From Homarus americanus (taxonomy: Eukaryota > Arthropoda > Malacostraca > Decapoda > Nephropidae), in the NCBI RefSeq assembly GCF_018991925.1, contig NW_024736071.1, positions 9,939,231-10,003,230 of the forward strand: DNA of 64,000 bases, given 5' to 3'. Under the pieces are notes generated by a model. The model was not told the DNA's origin and did no database searches. It was given only the letters and a program-made list of their open reading frames with translations. How positions within the stretch are numbered: the first letter of the stretch is position 1; every line of letters starts with the position of its first letter. Made by a program: the position numbers and the translations under genes. Shown here piece after piece: positions 61,901 through 64,000 of the stretch.

Positions 61901-62855
61901 ATTGGTGGCTATAGTGAGTGGTAACAGTGGTGGTGGTAACAGTGGTGGTACAACTATAGTGGTGGTAACAGTGGTGGGTGGTAGCAGTGGTGGTGGCAAC
62001 TATAATTAATTAGTAACAGTGGTGGTGGTAACAGTGGTGGTGGCAGCTATAGTGGTGGTAACTGTGGTGGTGTAGTAATTGAGTGGCAACTAAGGTGGTG
62101 GTGGCAAAATGTAATTGGTGGTAACTATAGTGGTGGTAACAGTGGTGGTGGCAACTATAGTGGTGGGAACAGTGGTGGTGGTAGCAGTGGGAGTAGCAGT
62201 GGCAGCTATAGTGGTGGTAACAGTGGTGGTGGCAACTTGGTGGAACAGTAATTGGTGGTAACAGTGGTGGTGGCAACTATAGTGGGTAAAGTAACAGTGG
62301 TGGTACAGCAACTATAGTGAGTAGTAACAGTGGTGGTGGTAACAGTGGGAAACAGTGGTGAGTAAGCTCAGTATGAGTGGTGGTAATAGTGGTGAGGTAA
62401 CAGTGGTGGTGGCAGTGGTGGTATAGTGGTGGGAACAGTGGTGGTGGTAACAGTGGTGAGGGTGGTAACAGTGGTGGTGGCAACTATAATTAATTGATAA
62501 CAGTGGTGGTGGTAACAGTGATGGTAACAGCTAGTGGTGGTAACGGTAGTGTGGTGGTGACAGTGGTGGTGGTGGCAGTGGTCGTGCAGGAACAGTGGTG
62601 GTGGCAGCAGTGGTGGTGGTAACAGTGGTGGTGGGAACAATTAGTGGCATTTGGTAACAGTGGTGAGGTGGTAGCAGTGGTGGTGGGAACAGTGGTGAGG
62701 TGGTAACAGTGGTGGTGGGAGACAGTGGTGGTGGCAGCTATAGTGGTGATAACAAGTAATTAATTAGTGTGGCACAGTGGTGGTGGGAAAAGTGGTGGTG
62801 GTAAGAGTGGTGGTGGGAACAGTGGTGGCGGCAACATTATTGGTGGTAACAGTGG
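58990..62855 (+). repeat. 3.9-kb GGT-based minisatellite (GGTGGTAACAGT / GGCAACTATAGT)
   Basis: A (GGT)n-like lead-in to about 59350, then units of 12 bp (GGTGGTAACAGT) and 18 bp (GGTGGTGGCAACTATAGT) in irregular order. A recurrent longer variant contains ATAATTAATTGGTAACAG (for example near 60470, 60725, 62000 and 62490). Cytosine is confined to CAAC, CAG and CTAT. Spurious Val/Gly- and His/Pro/Thr-rich frames occur on both strands. Confidence 0.95.
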
Positions 62856-63693
62856 TGGTTGTTACACGGGAAAGCATTTATAATTTCAGTGACTCAGAGA
62901 ACGGATGCTAAAGGTTACAGTAGCCTGTGAAAACACATTAAATCAGTCAATCATTACAGATATATTCGTAAATATGGTGGAAAATGGTGTTGTACGTGTG
63001 AGGTCCTCTGAGATTCTAAGAAGGGGTAGTATTTTCAACAAATGACGTCATGAAATAAACACTTCACAAAGGTTGCGTGTCTATCATTGAAATTGGTGGG
63101 GAGAGGGGGCAGAGAACATTTATATGATTTTGGAAAAAAAAACGTAACACTCACATTGTTAACTCTTACTTACTTCACGTTCTTCATTGTCTCGGACGTT
63201 AATACTCTCCTTGCGGTTAATCCAAGTATGAGTTAATGTTATTATACGTCACCCAATAGGTAACATTGACTGTATTCATGCACAGAGTAAACAACATTTA
63301 AAAAAAAAGGAATAAATCAACTTTAGAAAAGTTATGTTAAGAAGGGGTACTGTACTCAGAATATTGCGGACATACACTGATACATGCATCTCGCTGGAAA
63401 CCTATAACTTGGCGCCTGATGCAATATTTACGTTCTAGTGTGCGCAGTGGCCTTTCCTTCCTCAGTCATTGTCTGCAAAAGATAGATGTTCCACGACTTT
63501 GGCAACAGTTAAGGACGCCAATGGCGCTATGGTTTTTGAGAACCGCTGCTAAAGAATGTAATAATTGCCAAAATAAAGAATTATATTTAAACGATAACAT
63601 TTTCACGTGCATACTTCTGGAGTAAAAAAGTCGTTATTTATGATATTTTAAGAAAAAATATCGAACATTTTTTTAGTTATAGCTCCACATTCT

Positions 63694-63725
<32 letters not shown>

Positions 63726-64000
63726 TTTTTTTTAAAACGTGGCCTCCAGCCTCCCCCAATAGCCACACCTTCGCCACCATTTTATTACCTTAATATTAAA
63801 TATCCTAATACATAAGTAGCTATCCTATCTGTGTTGAATTAGTTGAGCCGCAGATCTATGCGGCATTCAGTGACTGTAGTAGCCTCATAGTCAATATCTG
63901 CAGCAGTTGTCGGAATTGGGGCCGCTCTCGTTCCCCTGAGGCAGAGGAAAGCCGACCGAAGGAGAGAGAAAGACAGTACTACTACTACACACATACACAC
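62856..64000. other. No gene recognised; CRE palindrome and (TAC)n
   Basis: AT-rich. A perfect ATGACGTCAT palindrome lies at 63042-63051 and (TAC)n at 63698-63723. Minus-strand CAGCGGTTCTCAAAAACC at 63531-63548 resembles a hAT terminus, but no partner end was seen. Confidence 0.5.

Noticed and set aside
58919..62640. Val/Gly-rich forward and His/Pro/Thr-rich reverse frames
   Set aside because: Products of the GGT-based array, open on both strands.
63531..63548. hAT terminus (CAGCGGTTCTCAAAAACC on the minus strand)
   Set aside because: A single short match without a partner end or duplication; not enough for an element call.

Overview
This is eukaryotic intergenic or intronic DNA, not a gene-bearing or prokaryotic locus. 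It has no operon structure and no convincing multi-exon host gene. Roughly a third of the window is satellite-like tandem repeat; most of the rest is decayed transposable elements and AT-rich DNA with (TA)n/(GT)n microsatellites. A crustacean, probably a decapod, is my best inference. The grounds are a short run of the arthropod telomere unit TTAGG, the microsatellite density, and CR1-, Jockey- and RTE-like LINE families that resemble those of crab, shrimp and crayfish genomes. The species cannot be read from the window.

Layout: 1-4029, a CR1-like LINE with an intact ORF1 (coiled coil plus SGNH esterase) and a shredded ORF2. 4030-6202, an 18-bp minisatellite running into (GT)n. 6233-10355, unassigned repeat-like DNA, a Jockey-like LINE 3' end with poly(A), then an RTE-like LINE (endonuclease plus reverse transcriptase). 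10736-11905, microsatellite, a 55-bp minisatellite and a cluster of CRE-like sites. 13260-14880 (minus), an intronless relic of an uncharacterised arthropod protein family. 15295-15552, a palindromic MITE flanked by TA. 15950-21305, a 5.3-kb cytosine-poor G-rich minisatellite. 21520-23360, a C-rich minisatellite split by a CR1-like LINE. 23680-24155, the only candidate host promoter and first exon. 25.7-28.7 kb, microsatellites, a hAT end, a tRNA-derived SINE with perfect target-site duplications, and two inverted-repeat elements. 31275-33636, the best-preserved CR1-like LINE. 34829-35583, a small MULE-like element. 36958-43252, a 6.3-kb 18-bp minisatellite. 43797-44860, a 45-bp E-box-bearing minisatellite and a satellite tail. 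46.1-54.0 kb, a SINE and several LINE fragments. 54455-58218 (minus), a second RTE-like LINE split by a Harbinger-like element. 58.2-62.9 kb, (CA)n, a polypyrimidine tract, TTAGG repeats and a 3.9-kb (GGT)-based minisatellite.

The genes do not work together as a pathway. The interest lies in nested transposons with readable junctions, in large strand-asymmetric arrays that look seeded by microsatellites, and in an orphan protein-family relic. All very long reading frames inside the arrays arise because the repeat units are stop-free and often a multiple of three; they are not annotated as genes.
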